NCBI GenBank assembly: GCA_013297765.1 | Contig: JAAFID010000019.1 | Location: forward strand, 1-32,455 | Direction: 5' to 3' | Length of the DNA: 32,455 nt | DNA from: Cytophagales bacterium | Lineage (GTDB): Bacteria; Bacteroidota; Bacteroidia; Cytophagales; Cytophagaceae | Part shown: one piece after another, positions 7,297 to 15,194 of the stretch | Position numbering within the stretch: position 1 is the first letter of the stretch | Layout: every line of letters starts with the position of its first letter | Notes under the pieces: generated by a model | What the model was told of the DNA's origin: nothing | The model's database searches: none | Seen by the model: the letters and a program-made list of their open reading frames with translations, nothing else | Translations under genes and position numbers: made by a program

Positions 7297-8037
7297 CTAT
7301 AATATTTTTAATACCTCACAGGCTTTTTCTGCCGCAGCTTGTTCTGCTTTCTTTTTACTAAATCCATTGCCAGTACTTATAGCAACATCGTCTATTTCCA
7401 CCTGTGATACAAAATGCTTGATATGATTATGTCCATTTTCATTGATAATCACAAATTTTACCTGCTTATTTTCCCTCTGAGCATATTCTATAAGCACACT
7501 TTTAAAATTTTTGTGATTGTTTACAATGTCTTCTAAATCAAAATTGGGAAGCAATGTATTGAGAATAAAAAATCTACACTTTTCAAATCCTCTATCCAAA
7601 TAAATAGCACCCACCAATGCCTCTAAAGCGTCGCCATATAAAGATTTGTGGTTACCCCTGCCTTGCTTAGAACCTGAAAATTCTACTATTTTATTTAATC
7701 CTATTATTTTACCTAGCTCATTTAAGCTTTCTCTATTCACTATTCGAGAGCGTATTTCGGTGAGAAAACCTTCATCTTTGAAAGGAAATTTTTTAAATAA
7801 AAAATCTGCCACGATGGCTCCCAAAATGGCATCACCTAGATATTCTAGTCTTTCATTAGAATATTTTACACCTTCTTCATTTTCTTTTGCAATGGAAGTA
7901 TGACTTATAGCAAGCCTGTACAGTTGTAAATTGATAGGCCTAATATTGGCGATATTGCAAATAGAATGAAATAAATAGGCATCTTGTGCAGATGCCTTAT
8001 AAAAAAATCGTAGCGTTTTTCTAAATAAATATGGCAC
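7297..8037 (-). CDS. rnc: Ribonuclease III
   Basis: Double-strand-specific endoribonuclease that processes rRNA precursors and structured mRNAs. The 246-residue protein has the RNase III signature NERLEYLGDAILG at 61-73, with metal-binding Glu and Asp. The second acidic cluster is YGDALEALVGAIYLDRG (about 134-150). The C-terminal double-stranded RNA-binding domain runs from about 175 and ends GFSKKKAEQAAAEKACEVL. The start ATG at 8037 lies two bases beyond the fabF stop, indicating co-transcription and probable translational coupling. The acpP-fabF-rnc order is common in Bacteroidota. The gene converges on the DUF2256 gene with almost no spacer. Confidence 0.97.
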   Translation of the reverse strand: MPYLFRKTLRFFYKASAQDAYLFHSICNIANIRPINLQLYRLAISHTSIAKENEEGVKYSNERLEYLGDAILGAIVADFLFKKFPFKDEGFLTEIRSRIVNRESLNELGKIIGLNKIVEFSGSKQGRGNHKSLYGDALEALVGAIYLDRGFEKCRFFILNTLLPNFDLEDIVNNHKNFKSVLIEYAQRENKQVKFVIINENGHNHIKHFVSQVEIDDVAISTGNGFSKKKAEQAAAEKACEVLKIL

Positions 8038-8039
8038 TA

Positions 8040-9293
8040 CTAGCCCTCAAATTTTTTGAAAATAATAGAACAATTGTGCCCCCCAAAGCCAAAAGTATTG
8101 CTTAATGCATAATTGATTACTCTTTTTTCAGGTTTGTGAAAGGTAAGTTTTAGTCTATTGTCAATTTCCTCATCATCGGTAAAGTGGTTGATGGTGGGTG
8201 GAACAATTTGGTTTACAATGGCAAGAATGGAGGCAATAGCCTCTATAGCTCCCGCTGCACCTAACAAATGCCCCGTCATAGATTTTGTAGAACTAATATT
8301 GAGATTGAAAGCATGATCGCCAAATATATTGATGATTGCATTTAACTCGGCAACATCACCTAGGGGCGTGGAAGTACCATGAACGTTTATATAATCAATT
8401 TTATCGGGCGAAATTTGGGCATCGCTTAATACGTTTTTCATTACATTTTTTACCCCCAAACCATCGGGACGTGGTGCAGTCAAATGGTAGGCATCGGCCG
8501 ATAGCCCGCCTCCTATCATTTCTGCATATATTTTAGCACCTCTAGCGATTGCATGTTCGTATTCTTCTAGTATCAATGCACCTGCTCCTTCTCCTAGTAC
8601 AAAACCATCACGATCTTTGTCAAATGGACGTGAGGCAGTCGATGGGTCATCGTTTCTTTCAGAAAGAGCTTTGCATGCGTTGAAACCCCCTATTCCAGAT
8701 TCTACTACAGCCGCCTCTGAACCGCCAGTTACAATGGCATCTGCCTTTCCTAAACGGATGAAATTAAAAGCATCTATAATCGCATTGGTCGAAGACGCAC
8801 ATGCCGAAACAGTAACAAAATTAGGACCTCTAAGACCATGTCGCATAGAAATGTGTCCTGCACTAATATCTGCAATCATTTTGGGAATAAAAAATGGGTT
8901 GTACCTAGGCGTACCATCGCCATTGGCAAAACCTACCACTTCCTCATGAAAAGTTTTTAATCCACCAATTCCTGAACCCCAAATAACGCCTATTCTATCC
9001 AAGTCAATTTTTTCTAAATCCATGCCACTGTCTTTAATGGCTTGATCGGCACTTACCACAGCATATTGGGTAAAAGGATCCATTTTTCTAGCTTCTTTTT
9101 TTTCAATAAAATCTTCTATATTGAAATTTTTAAGCTCGCAGGCAAATCTTGTTTTAAATTTTTCTGCATTAAATCTGGTAATGGGTGCGGCACCACTTAC
9201 ACCTGCCAACAACGAATTCCAATAAGTGGGTACGTCGTTGCCTATAGCGGTCAGTGCACCTAATCCTGTAACTACTACTCTTTTTAATTCCAT
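8040..9293 (-). CDS. fabF: 3-oxoacyl-[acyl-carrier-protein] synthase II
   Basis: Condensing enzyme of type II fatty acid elongation, using malonyl-ACP and acyl-ACP. The 417-residue thiolase-fold protein has the nucleophile Cys165 in TVSACASSTNAI, His305 in NVHGTSTPLGD and His342 in KSMTGHLLGAAG, which together make the Cys-His-His triad. The N-terminal RRVVVTGLGxxT equivalent is KRVVVTGLGALTAIG, and the C-terminal SNTFGFGGHNCSIIF is typical. FabF rather than FabB is favoured by the size and the KSMTGHLLGAAG context. It lies between acpP and rnc in a probable operon, although an intrinsic-terminator-like hairpin separates it from acpP. Confidence 0.97.
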   Translation of the reverse strand: MELKRVVVTGLGALTAIGNDVPTYWNSLLAGVSGAAPITRFNAEKFKTRFACELKNFNIEDFIEKKEARKMDPFTQYAVVSADQAIKDSGMDLEKIDLDRIGVIWGSGIGGLKTFHEEVVGFANGDGTPRYNPFFIPKMIADISAGHISMRHGLRGPNFVTVSACASSTNAIIDAFNFIRLGKADAIVTGGSEAAVVESGIGGFNACKALSERNDDPSTASRPFDKDRDGFVLGEGAGALILEEYEHAIARGAKIYAEMIGGGLSADAYHLTAPRPDGLGVKNVMKNVLSDAQISPDKIDYINVHGTSTPLGDVAELNAIINIFGDHAFNLNISSTKSMTGHLLGAAGAIEAIASILAIVNQIVPPTINHFTDDEEIDNRLKLTFHKPEKRVINYALSNTFGFGGHNCSIIFKKFEG

Positions 9294-9624
9294 TTGATTT
9301 TTTTGAATGTCACACTTGGTTTATATATGCTCTTAATTTTAGATAGCATTTTTTGTACAAATCAAGTGGTAAATTATAATATTTTTATATAATGAGCAAA
9401 TGTAATCTACAGACACACCATATCCTTAGGCAAAATGCAAAATACACATTATCTTGATAGACACTTATATATTTACAAATACAAATCGAATTCGGCATGT
9501 ATATGATTATCGTTGCAACCCTTTAATCAATAATTTAAAATAAAAATAACTGCAAAATTGAATTTTAAAAAGTTCAATTTTGCAGTTACTTACATTCTTA
9601 AGATAGTAAGAACGATTAAAATCC
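9294..9624. other. fabF-acpP intergenic region (331 bases)
   Basis: No coding sequence is supported. The right part holds the acpP terminator hairpin (9547-9588). The rest, 9294-9546, is AT-rich and presumably contains a separate fabF leader and promoter. A minus-strand match to the Bacteroidota -7 element lies at 9397-9404 (TACATTTG on the minus strand), but no TTTG sits at the expected upstream spacing, so I do not annotate it as a promoter. Confidence 0.5.
9547..9588 (-). terminator. Intrinsic terminator after acpP
   Basis: A perfect 16-bp inverted repeat (arms 9547-9562 and 9573-9588, TAACTGCAAAATTGAA and its complement) encloses a 10-base loop. On the minus strand it lies 36 bases beyond the acpP stop and is followed by a U-rich run (ATTTTTATT). 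It would separate the very abundant acpP message from fabF or attenuate read-through. Confidence 0.8.
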
Positions 9625-9861
9625 TTATTTTACGTTTTGCTCAAGATAAGCAATCGCCTGACCAACAGTTGCGATATTCTCAGCTTGTTCATCAGGAATA
9701 GAGATGTTAAATTCTTTCTCAAATTCCATAATTAACTCAACTGTATCTAGAGAATCAGCTCCCAAATCGTTGGTAAAACTCGCTTCAGGAGTCACTTCAG
9801 ATTCTTCAACACCAAGTTTGTCAATAATAATACTCTTTACTTTTTGTGCTATTTCAGACAT
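9625..9861 (-). CDS. acpP: Acyl carrier protein
   Basis: Carrier of growing acyl chains in fatty acid synthesis, 78 residues. The phosphopantetheine attachment site is Ser37 in [15 protein letters not shown]. The acidic helix [18 protein letters not shown] follows and the C-terminal [13 protein letters not shown] matches the family. The ATG at 9861 gives the standard length. It is upstream of fabF and divergent from the IPExxxVDY-pyk pair. A hairpin terminator immediately after it suggests that high-level acpP transcription is partly uncoupled from fabF and rnc. Confidence 0.97.
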   Translation of the reverse strand: MSEIAQKVKSIIIDKLGVEESEVTPEASFTNDLGADSLDTVELIMEFEKEFNISIPDEQAENIATVGQAIAYLEQNVK

Positions 9862-10160
9862 TGTTAAGATAATTTAGTAAAACACTGTGCAAAGAAATAC
9901 ATATTATTCATGATTGTCAAAATATATTTTTCAACATTCCATATTATTTCCTTACAAAGGTGCGAAATTAAATCAAAAATTTACATTTCACAACAAAGTA
10001 ATGTTAATATGAATAAAGTATTATTTAATATATTGATAATCAAAATTATAAAGTTGTAATTTTTTAATTTTTTACTAAAAAAATGGATTATGTATTAATT
10101 TTTTTCTATTTATTTCTAATTAATGATATATTTACAACTCTTAATTGGGTATAGAAACTG
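9862..10160. other. Divergent acpP / IPExxxVDY intergenic region
   Basis: About 299 very AT-rich bases between divergently transcribed genes, so both promoters should be here. On the plus strand TATATTTA at 10127-10134 is one base off the Bacteroidota -7 consensus and lies 26 bases before the IPExxxVDY start. I see no matching -33 element at 19-21 bases, nor a convincing acpP promoter. No coding sequence or clear RNA structure is visible. Confidence 0.4.
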
Positions 10161-10589
10161 ATGAAAACTTCTAAATTAATAGTACAACATGACTATGATT
10201 TTGAATTGTACGCCATCATTTCTTCAGTGAAAACCTATAAACTTGCTTGGGAATTAAATCAGGTATTGAATATTGTGTTATCAAAGAAACAAGATGTCTT
10301 GTTTGAATTTCTAAAAGAGAAAAGCAAACTTTATTTTATCAATTATAAGTTTGAGACTGAATATTCTTGTTTTCGATTCATCAAAAATAAAGCTTGCGAA
10401 TTTTACAACACTTCCAAGCCTTATTTAATTCCTGAATTAAAAGAATATGATTACTTATTATTACTAGCTAATTCGTCTGTTTTTGATGAAAAGAAAATAC
10501 TAGAACAATTGAAGAAAATATCCAATATAGAATATATTAATTTAGTGGAAATAAATACTTTAAAATCAAAGGAAAATTTAATTTTTTAA
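10161..10589 (+). CDS. IPExxxVDY family protein
   Basis: A 142-residue Bacteroidota-specific protein of unknown function, named for a motif that appears here as LIPELKEYDYLLLL (residues 89-102; the Val of the name is Tyr96 here). The rest is hydrophobic-alternating with KLAWELNQVLNIVL and a basic FRFIKNKACEFYN stretch. No signal peptide or membrane segment, so cytoplasmic. Only one base separates its stop from the pyk ATG, a tight coupling that is conserved in the phylum. A link to pyruvate kinase control or assembly is a guess from position only. Confidence 0.85.
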   Translation: MKTSKLIVQHDYDFELYAIISSVKTYKLAWELNQVLNIVLSKKQDVLFEFLKEKSKLYFINYKFETEYSCFRFIKNKACEFYNTSKPYLIPELKEYDYLLLLANSSVFDEKKILEQLKKISNIEYINLVEINTLKSKENLIF

Positions 10590-10590
10590 A

Positions 10591-12009
10591 ATGGAATATT
10601 TGAACAAAAAAACAAAAATTATTGCAACTGTAGGTCCTGCGAGTAATTCAAAAGAAAAACTATTAGAGCTTGCCCATGCTGGTGCCAATGTATTTAGATT
10701 AAACTTTTCTCATGGCACGCACGACGGTCATTTGCAAGTGATTAAAAATATAAGACAACTTAATGCAGAACATGGTTTTAATTTATCTATTCTGCAAGAT
10801 TTACAAGGTCCCAAAATAAGAACTAACGAAGTAGAAAATAACGGAGTATCCTTAGTAGAAGGCGAGGAGCTAATCATTTCTAGAGAATACTGCTTAGGAA
10901 CAAGCAAAAAAATCAGTACTTCTTACCAACAATTAACATCGGATGTAAAACCTGGTGATGCCATATTAATAGATGATGGCAATTTAGAATTAAGAGTAAT
11001 AGAAGCAATCAATGGCGAGGTACGCACACAAATTGTGTATGGAGGATTATTGAAATCTAAAAAAGGAATAAATTTACCCCATACAGATGTTTCAGAGCCA
11101 TCGCTTACCATCAAAGATAGAGAAGATTTGGAATTTGGTCTTGCAAATGATGTCGATTGGATCGCCCTTTCTTTTGTGAGAAAGGCAGAGGATTTGACAG
11201 ATTTAAAAACTATTATTGCTGCATCAGGTAAAGACATTAAGGTAATCGCAAAAATAGAAAAACCACAAGCCATAGAAGACATAGACGCAATCATTGCAGA
11301 AACTGATGCCATCATGGTAGCAAGGGGCGATTTGGGTGTAGAAATGCCATTTGAAGAAGTACCTATGTTGCAAAAAATGATTATTAGTAAATGCAATGCG
11401 GCAGGTAAACCAGTAATCGTGGCTACCCAAATGATGGAAAGTATGATTAGCAATCCTCGCCCTACTAGAGCAGAGGCCAATGACGTAGCCAATGCTATCA
11501 CAGATGGTGCAGATACGGTAATGCTAAGTGCAGAATCGGCCTCTGGGCAATATCCAGTATTGGCAGTACAAAGCATGTCTAAAATATGTTTGAGAGTAGA
11601 AAGAGATGCTGATATATACCACCGTTGGGTAGATGACGACGATTCTACCTTTAGCGATAGTGTTATTGCCAATGCTTGCGACCTTGCGAGCAATGTAAAC
11701 GCAAAAGCAATAATTGGGCTTACGCAATCTGGGTACACAGCCTATAGAATTGCAGCACACAGACCAGAAGCACAAATCATTATTGTGACCCCAAACAAAG
11801 CTTTGCTTACTAGATTAAATTTAGTGTGGGGTGTAAAAGCTGTTTATTACAATAATTTTGTATCTACAGACGAAACCATTGAAGGTATCAAAGACATGTT
11901 GGTAAGCCAAGGCTTATTGGAAAAAGGAGATGTTTATGTAACCACCGCTGGTATGCCATTCACCAAAAATAAAGGTACAAATACTTTAAAATTGAGTATT
12001 GTAGAGTAA
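10591..12009 (+). CDS. pyk: Pyruvate kinase
   Basis: Last step of glycolysis: phosphoenolpyruvate plus ADP to pyruvate plus ATP. The 472-residue protein has the N-terminal KTKIIATVGPASNS, RLNFSHGTHDGH, the B-domain (about 70-160), the active-site region AKIEKPQAIEDID and MVARGDLGVEMPFEEVP, and the ATQMMESMISNPRPTRAEAN stretch. The C-terminal allosteric-type domain (about 345-472) is present. The start is fixed by the one-base spacing from the preceding IPExxxVDY gene. A hairpin terminator lies downstream at 12030-12068. With pfkB in the same window this gives two glycolytic kinases. Confidence 0.97.
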   Translation: MEYLNKKTKIIATVGPASNSKEKLLELAHAGANVFRLNFSHGTHDGHLQVIKNIRQLNAEHGFNLSILQDLQGPKIRTNEVENNGVSLVEGEELIISREYCLGTSKKISTSYQQLTSDVKPGDAILIDDGNLELRVIEAINGEVRTQIVYGGLLKSKKGINLPHTDVSEPSLTIKDREDLEFGLANDVDWIALSFVRKAEDLTDLKTIIAASGKDIKVIAKIEKPQAIEDIDAIIAETDAIMVARGDLGVEMPFEEVPMLQKMIISKCNAAGKPVIVATQMMESMISNPRPTRAEANDVANAITDGADTVMLSAESASGQYPVLAVQSMSKICLRVERDADIYHRWVDDDDSTFSDSVIANACDLASNVNAKAIIGLTQSGYTAYRIAAHRPEAQIIIVTPNKALLTRLNLVWGVKAVYYNNFVSTDETIEGIKDMLVSQGLLEKGDVYVTTAGMPFTKNKGTNTLKLSIVE

Positions 12010-12029
12010 TAAATTAAATACAATGTTAA

Positions 12030-12068
12030 TAATGGCTACAAGAAATACTTAAAATCTTGTAGCCATTA
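12030..12068 (+). terminator. Hairpin terminator after pyk
   Basis: A perfect 14-bp inverted repeat (TAATGGCTACAAGA at 12030-12043 and its complement at 12055-12068) with an 11-base loop, 21 bases after the pyk stop. The following sequence (CTATTATATA) is AT-rich but not a long T run, so termination strength is uncertain. Confidence 0.65.
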
Positions 12069-12101
12069 CTATTATATACCCACAACAAGCCAATAATTAC
12101 C

Positions 12102-13151
12102 ATGATTGACATCAATCTATTATCTAAAATATGTGAAATACCTGGTGCACCGGGATTTGAAAAAGACATCAGAAACTACATAATGGAACTAGTAGCCCCA
12201 TTAGTAGATGAGATGAGTATTGATAATATAGGCAACTTGATTGCCCTGAAAAAAGGGAAGAACAATCCTCATCATAAAAAAATAATGGTGGCGGCACATA
12301 TCGATGAAATTGGGTTTATGGTAACCCATATCGACGACAAGGGGTTTGTGTGGTTTCACACGCTAGGTGGTTTTGACCCAAAAACACTTACTGCACAACG
12401 GGTCATCATTCATGGCAGTGAAGATGTGATAGGTGTGATGGGTAGCAAACCTATACATGTAATGTCGCCAGAGGAAAAAAATAAAGTAGCCAAAATAGAA
12501 GATTATTTTATCGACCTAGGGCGAAGCAAAGAAGAAGTAGAAAAAATAGTGAGCGTTGGCAACCCCATTACTAGAGAGCGGTCGCTGATAGAAATGGGCA
12601 ATTGTATCAATTGCAAATCTCTTGATAACCGTATTTCTGTGTTTGTGCTGATAGAGACCTTGAAACAATTGCAGAATCAAGACTATGATGTTTATGCGGT
12701 ATTTACCGTACAAGAAGAAGTAGGGCTAAGAGGTGCACAAGTAGCTGCGCACAGCATCAATCCTGATTTTGGAATAGCACTAGATACCACCATTGCTTAC
12801 GATGTACCCAATGCTAAGCCGCAAGAGCGGGTTACAGAATTGGGAAAAGGAACGGCCATAAAATTAATGGACTCTTCTGCCATTGCCGACTATAGAATGA
12901 TTGATTTTTTAAAGAAAACAGCAATAGAATATCAAATACCGTGGCAGCCAGAAATACTCACAGCTGGTGGCACTGATACTGCCCCTGTGCAAAAAATGGG
13001 TAAAAATGGAGCTATAGCTGGAGCCATCTCTATACCTACCCGACATATACATCAAGTAATAGAAATGGTGCATAAACAAGACGTTTTCCACACTATACAA
13101 TTATTGACGAAAGCTTTGGAATCTGTTTCTAAATATGATTGGAGCCACTAG
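12102..13151 (+). CDS. M42 family metallo-aminopeptidase
   Basis: Zinc- or cobalt-dependent, usually dodecameric, cytoplasmic aminopeptidase. The 349-residue sequence shows the co-catalytic metal ligands in order: His66 and Asp68 in VAAHIDEIGFM, the bridging Asp175 in KSLDNRISVF, the catalytic and metal Glu pair E205-E206 in VQEEVGLRGA, Asp228 in ALDTTIA, and a late His in TRHIHQVIE. The N-terminal CEIPGAPGFEKDIRNYI is typical of the family. No signal peptide. The family also includes proteins labelled endoglucanase or glutamyl aminopeptidase; peptide trimming is the safest role. It follows pyk after a terminator, so it is probably transcribed separately. Confidence 0.9.
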   Translation: MIDINLLSKICEIPGAPGFEKDIRNYIMELVAPLVDEMSIDNIGNLIALKKGKNNPHHKKIMVAAHIDEIGFMVTHIDDKGFVWFHTLGGFDPKTLTAQRVIIHGSEDVIGVMGSKPIHVMSPEEKNKVAKIEDYFIDLGRSKEEVEKIVSVGNPITRERSLIEMGNCINCKSLDNRISVFVLIETLKQLQNQDYDVYAVFTVQEEVGLRGAQVAAHSINPDFGIALDTTIAYDVPNAKPQERVTELGKGTAIKLMDSSAIADYRMIDFLKKTAIEYQIPWQPEILTAGGTDTAPVQKMGKNGAIAGAISIPTRHIHQVIEMVHKQDVFHTIQLLTKALESVSKYDWSH

Positions 13152-13258
13152 TAGCGGGATATGTTGAAAGAAAATCTTACTTGTGGGTAAAGTGTGAACA
13201 ACCTTGAATTTATGTTGTCTATTTTTAGTCCATATTTTCAACAATATCGCCTAAGTAT

Positions 13259-13597
13259 ATGAAGTTTTACAAAGTAAGAATATTGAAAGCTGGTGCATTG
13301 CAATTCATAGAAAAAAATGTGTGTGCCGAAAATATAGAAGTGGCAAAAGACATTGTGATAGGCTATGTAATAAAGTTATGTGCTGGTGAGGAAAAGCATT
13401 CACAATTGGGTATTGTTTATCACTATAAATCAGCAAATGAAGACGAAATTAGTTTTAAAGCCAATTTTTCTATACCCACCAAAGGCAACGAATTTGAGTT
13501 TAAAATAGAAGTATTAAGAGATACCAAACTTGAAAAGTTTCCCGAAGAAATAGATATTTTTAATTTTATCAATTTTCCTGCATTAGCACATAGATAA
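13259..13597 (+). CDS. Hypothetical 112-residue protein
   Basis: I do not recognise a family. The start ATG at 13259 gives MKFYKVRILKAGALQFIEKN. The protein mixes alternating beta-like segments (KFYKVRILKAGALQF, EISFKANFSIP, FEFKIEVLRD) with charged loops, suggesting a small beta or alpha+beta fold. It has two cysteines, no signal peptide and no membrane segment. It lies alone between the M42 peptidase and the HtrA protease, 33 bases before the latter, so the pair may share a transcript. Its AT content matches the neighbours, so there is no sign of recent transfer. Confidence 0.6.
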   Translation: MKFYKVRILKAGALQFIEKNVCAENIEVAKDIVIGYVIKLCAGEEKHSQLGIVYHYKSANEDEISFKANFSIPTKGNEFEFKIEVLRDTKLEKFPEEIDIFNFINFPALAHR

Positions 13598-13630
13598 TCT
13601 GAAGAAATATATCCATACTCATTTATCATT

Positions 13631-15058
13631 ATGAAAAAACTTCACGTTATACTCATCGCTGTGGTATCAGGGTTTACAGGTGGCTTTTTGAATCATTTTA
13701 TATTCCCCAATAAAACCACTACTTATATACAAAACAAAGATGAGTATATGCCGCAATCGGCAGCTTATTTTTCTCCAATAAATAATCTATCTACACACGA
13801 AGATTTTTCACAAGCATCTGCAATAGGTACGCCTAGCGTGGTATTTATACAATCAGTATCTACCACATCCAACTATGGCTCTAGCATGTACGATTGGATT
13901 TTTGGTGGCAATACCAATACCAATCAAGTAGCTAGTTCTGGCTCTGGTGTTATATACGCTGCTGATGGTTACATTATTACCAATAATCACGTCATAGAAA
14001 ATGCCGATAAAATAGAAGTGGTAATTGACAAAAAAAATTACCCCGCAACAGTTGTGGGTCGCGACCCAAACACCGATTTGGCTGTATTAAAAGTAAATGA
14101 AAAAAATTTAACAGCAGCTAAAATTGGGTCGTCAAAAAATCTAAAAGTAGGAGAGTGGGTGTTAGCAATCGGGAATCCATTCAACCTATATTCTACCGCT
14201 ACAGCGGGCATAGTAAGTGCTAAGGCAAGAAATCTTAACATAGTAAACAGCCAATTTCCTATTGAATCTTTTATTCAAACTGATGCTGCTATCAATCCTG
14301 GTAATAGTGGTGGGGCATTGGTAAATATAAAAGGCGAATTAATTGGTATAAATACTGCCATCCTATCTCGTACAGGTTCGTACGCTGGCTATGGCTTTGC
14401 TGTACCCATAGACATAGTAAAAAAAGTAGTAAATGATATTATAGCCTATGGCGAGGTACAGAAAGCATTCGGCGGACTAGAAGTAGCCGAAATAACCAAT
14501 GCTGTTGCAGAAAAAATGCAACTCAAAGACTTAAATGGGGTGCTCATTACTTACTTGCAAAAAGACGGTGCCGCAGAAAAATCAGGATTAAAAAAAGGCT
14601 ACATTATTACTAAAATCAATGAGCAAGCTATAGACGGCAAAAGTACATTTGATGAACAAATGAGCTATTTCAATCCAGGAGATAAAATAAAAATTACAGC
14701 AAAGTACAATGAACAAATAATAGAGGTATCACTGGTACTGAGCAATAGAGAAGGCAACAACGAAATACTAAAAAGGCAGATTGTAAATTCTGCCTCGCTG
14801 GGCTCAGAATTAGAAAAAGTATCTAAAGTAGAAAAAGACAAAAGAAGTATAGCTAGTGGTGTAAGGCTTAGCCGAATAAGAGCCGGAATATTTGCACAGC
14901 TAAATATACAAGAAGGATTTATCATAACCTCTATCAATCGCTACCCAGTAAACACCCCAGAAGAAGTAGTAGAAATTTTAGAAAAAATCAAAGGCAGGGT
15001 GATAATAGAAGGAATCAATACTAACAATACAAGGGCACAATATAACTTCTATTTATAA
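13631..15058 (+). CDS. htrA: HtrA/Deg family serine protease with two PDZ domains
   Basis: Periplasmic quality-control protease that degrades or refolds damaged envelope proteins. Of 475 residues, a single hydrophobic segment at about 5-25 (VILIAVVSGFTGGFL) gives a membrane anchor or uncleaved signal. The trypsin-like domain has the catalytic triad His120 (ITNNHVIENAD), Asp149 (NTDLAVLKV) and Ser226 (NPGNSGGALV). Two PDZ domains follow: the first from about 280 (GGLEVAEITNAVAEKMQ) and a second, shorter one near 395-465 (GVRLSRIRAGIF, EGFIITSINRYPV). It is the only obvious proteostasis gene among the envelope genes that follow it. The Q-linker is short compared with DegP. DegQ-like is equally possible. 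Confidence 0.93.
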   Translation: MKKLHVILIAVVSGFTGGFLNHFIFPNKTTTYIQNKDEYMPQSAAYFSPINNLSTHEDFSQASAIGTPSVVFIQSVSTTSNYGSSMYDWIFGGNTNTNQVASSGSGVIYAADGYIITNNHVIENADKIEVVIDKKNYPATVVGRDPNTDLAVLKVNEKNLTAAKIGSSKNLKVGEWVLAIGNPFNLYSTATAGIVSAKARNLNIVNSQFPIESFIQTDAAINPGNSGGALVNIKGELIGINTAILSRTGSYAGYGFAVPIDIVKKVVNDIIAYGEVQKAFGGLEVAEITNAVAEKMQLKDLNGVLITYLQKDGAAEKSGLKKGYIITKINEQAIDGKSTFDEQMSYFNPGDKIKITAKYNEQIIEVSLVLSNREGNNEILKRQIVNSASLGSELEKVSKVEKDKRSIASGVRLSRIRAGIFAQLNIQEGFIITSINRYPVNTPEEVVEILEKIKGRVIIEGINTNNTRAQYNFYL

Positions 15059-15194
15059 CAGATTGTTAAAAAAATAATGATTTAAAAACAGTTGAATTAT
15101 TCTATTTTAATAAAAAAATACTATCTTGAAATTTGATATTGATGTTGATGTCAGTATTTTGAATTTAAGTATAAAAAGGACAAATATTTTTCAC

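Noticed and set aside
8617-8949. Plus-strand open frame inside fabF
   Set aside because: Antisense shadow of fabF; no homology signal.
9397-9404. TACATTTG on the minus strand as a fabF promoter
   Set aside because: It matches the -7 consensus but no -33 TTTG sits 19-21 bases upstream and it lies over 100 bases from the start codon.
10923-11738. Long minus-strand open frame (271 codons) inside pyk
   Set aside because: It is antisense to a convincing pyruvate kinase, has a low-complexity translation and shows no family motifs; it is a shadow of the coding frame.
13158-13248. Imperfect inverted repeat before the 112-residue gene
   Set aside because: About 12 bases with one bulge and a 67-base spacer in AT-rich DNA; likely chance.
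15126-15194. Upstream TTG extension of the PorE-like gene
   Set aside because: It would place 23 residues before a clear signal peptide; the ATG at 15195 is preferred.
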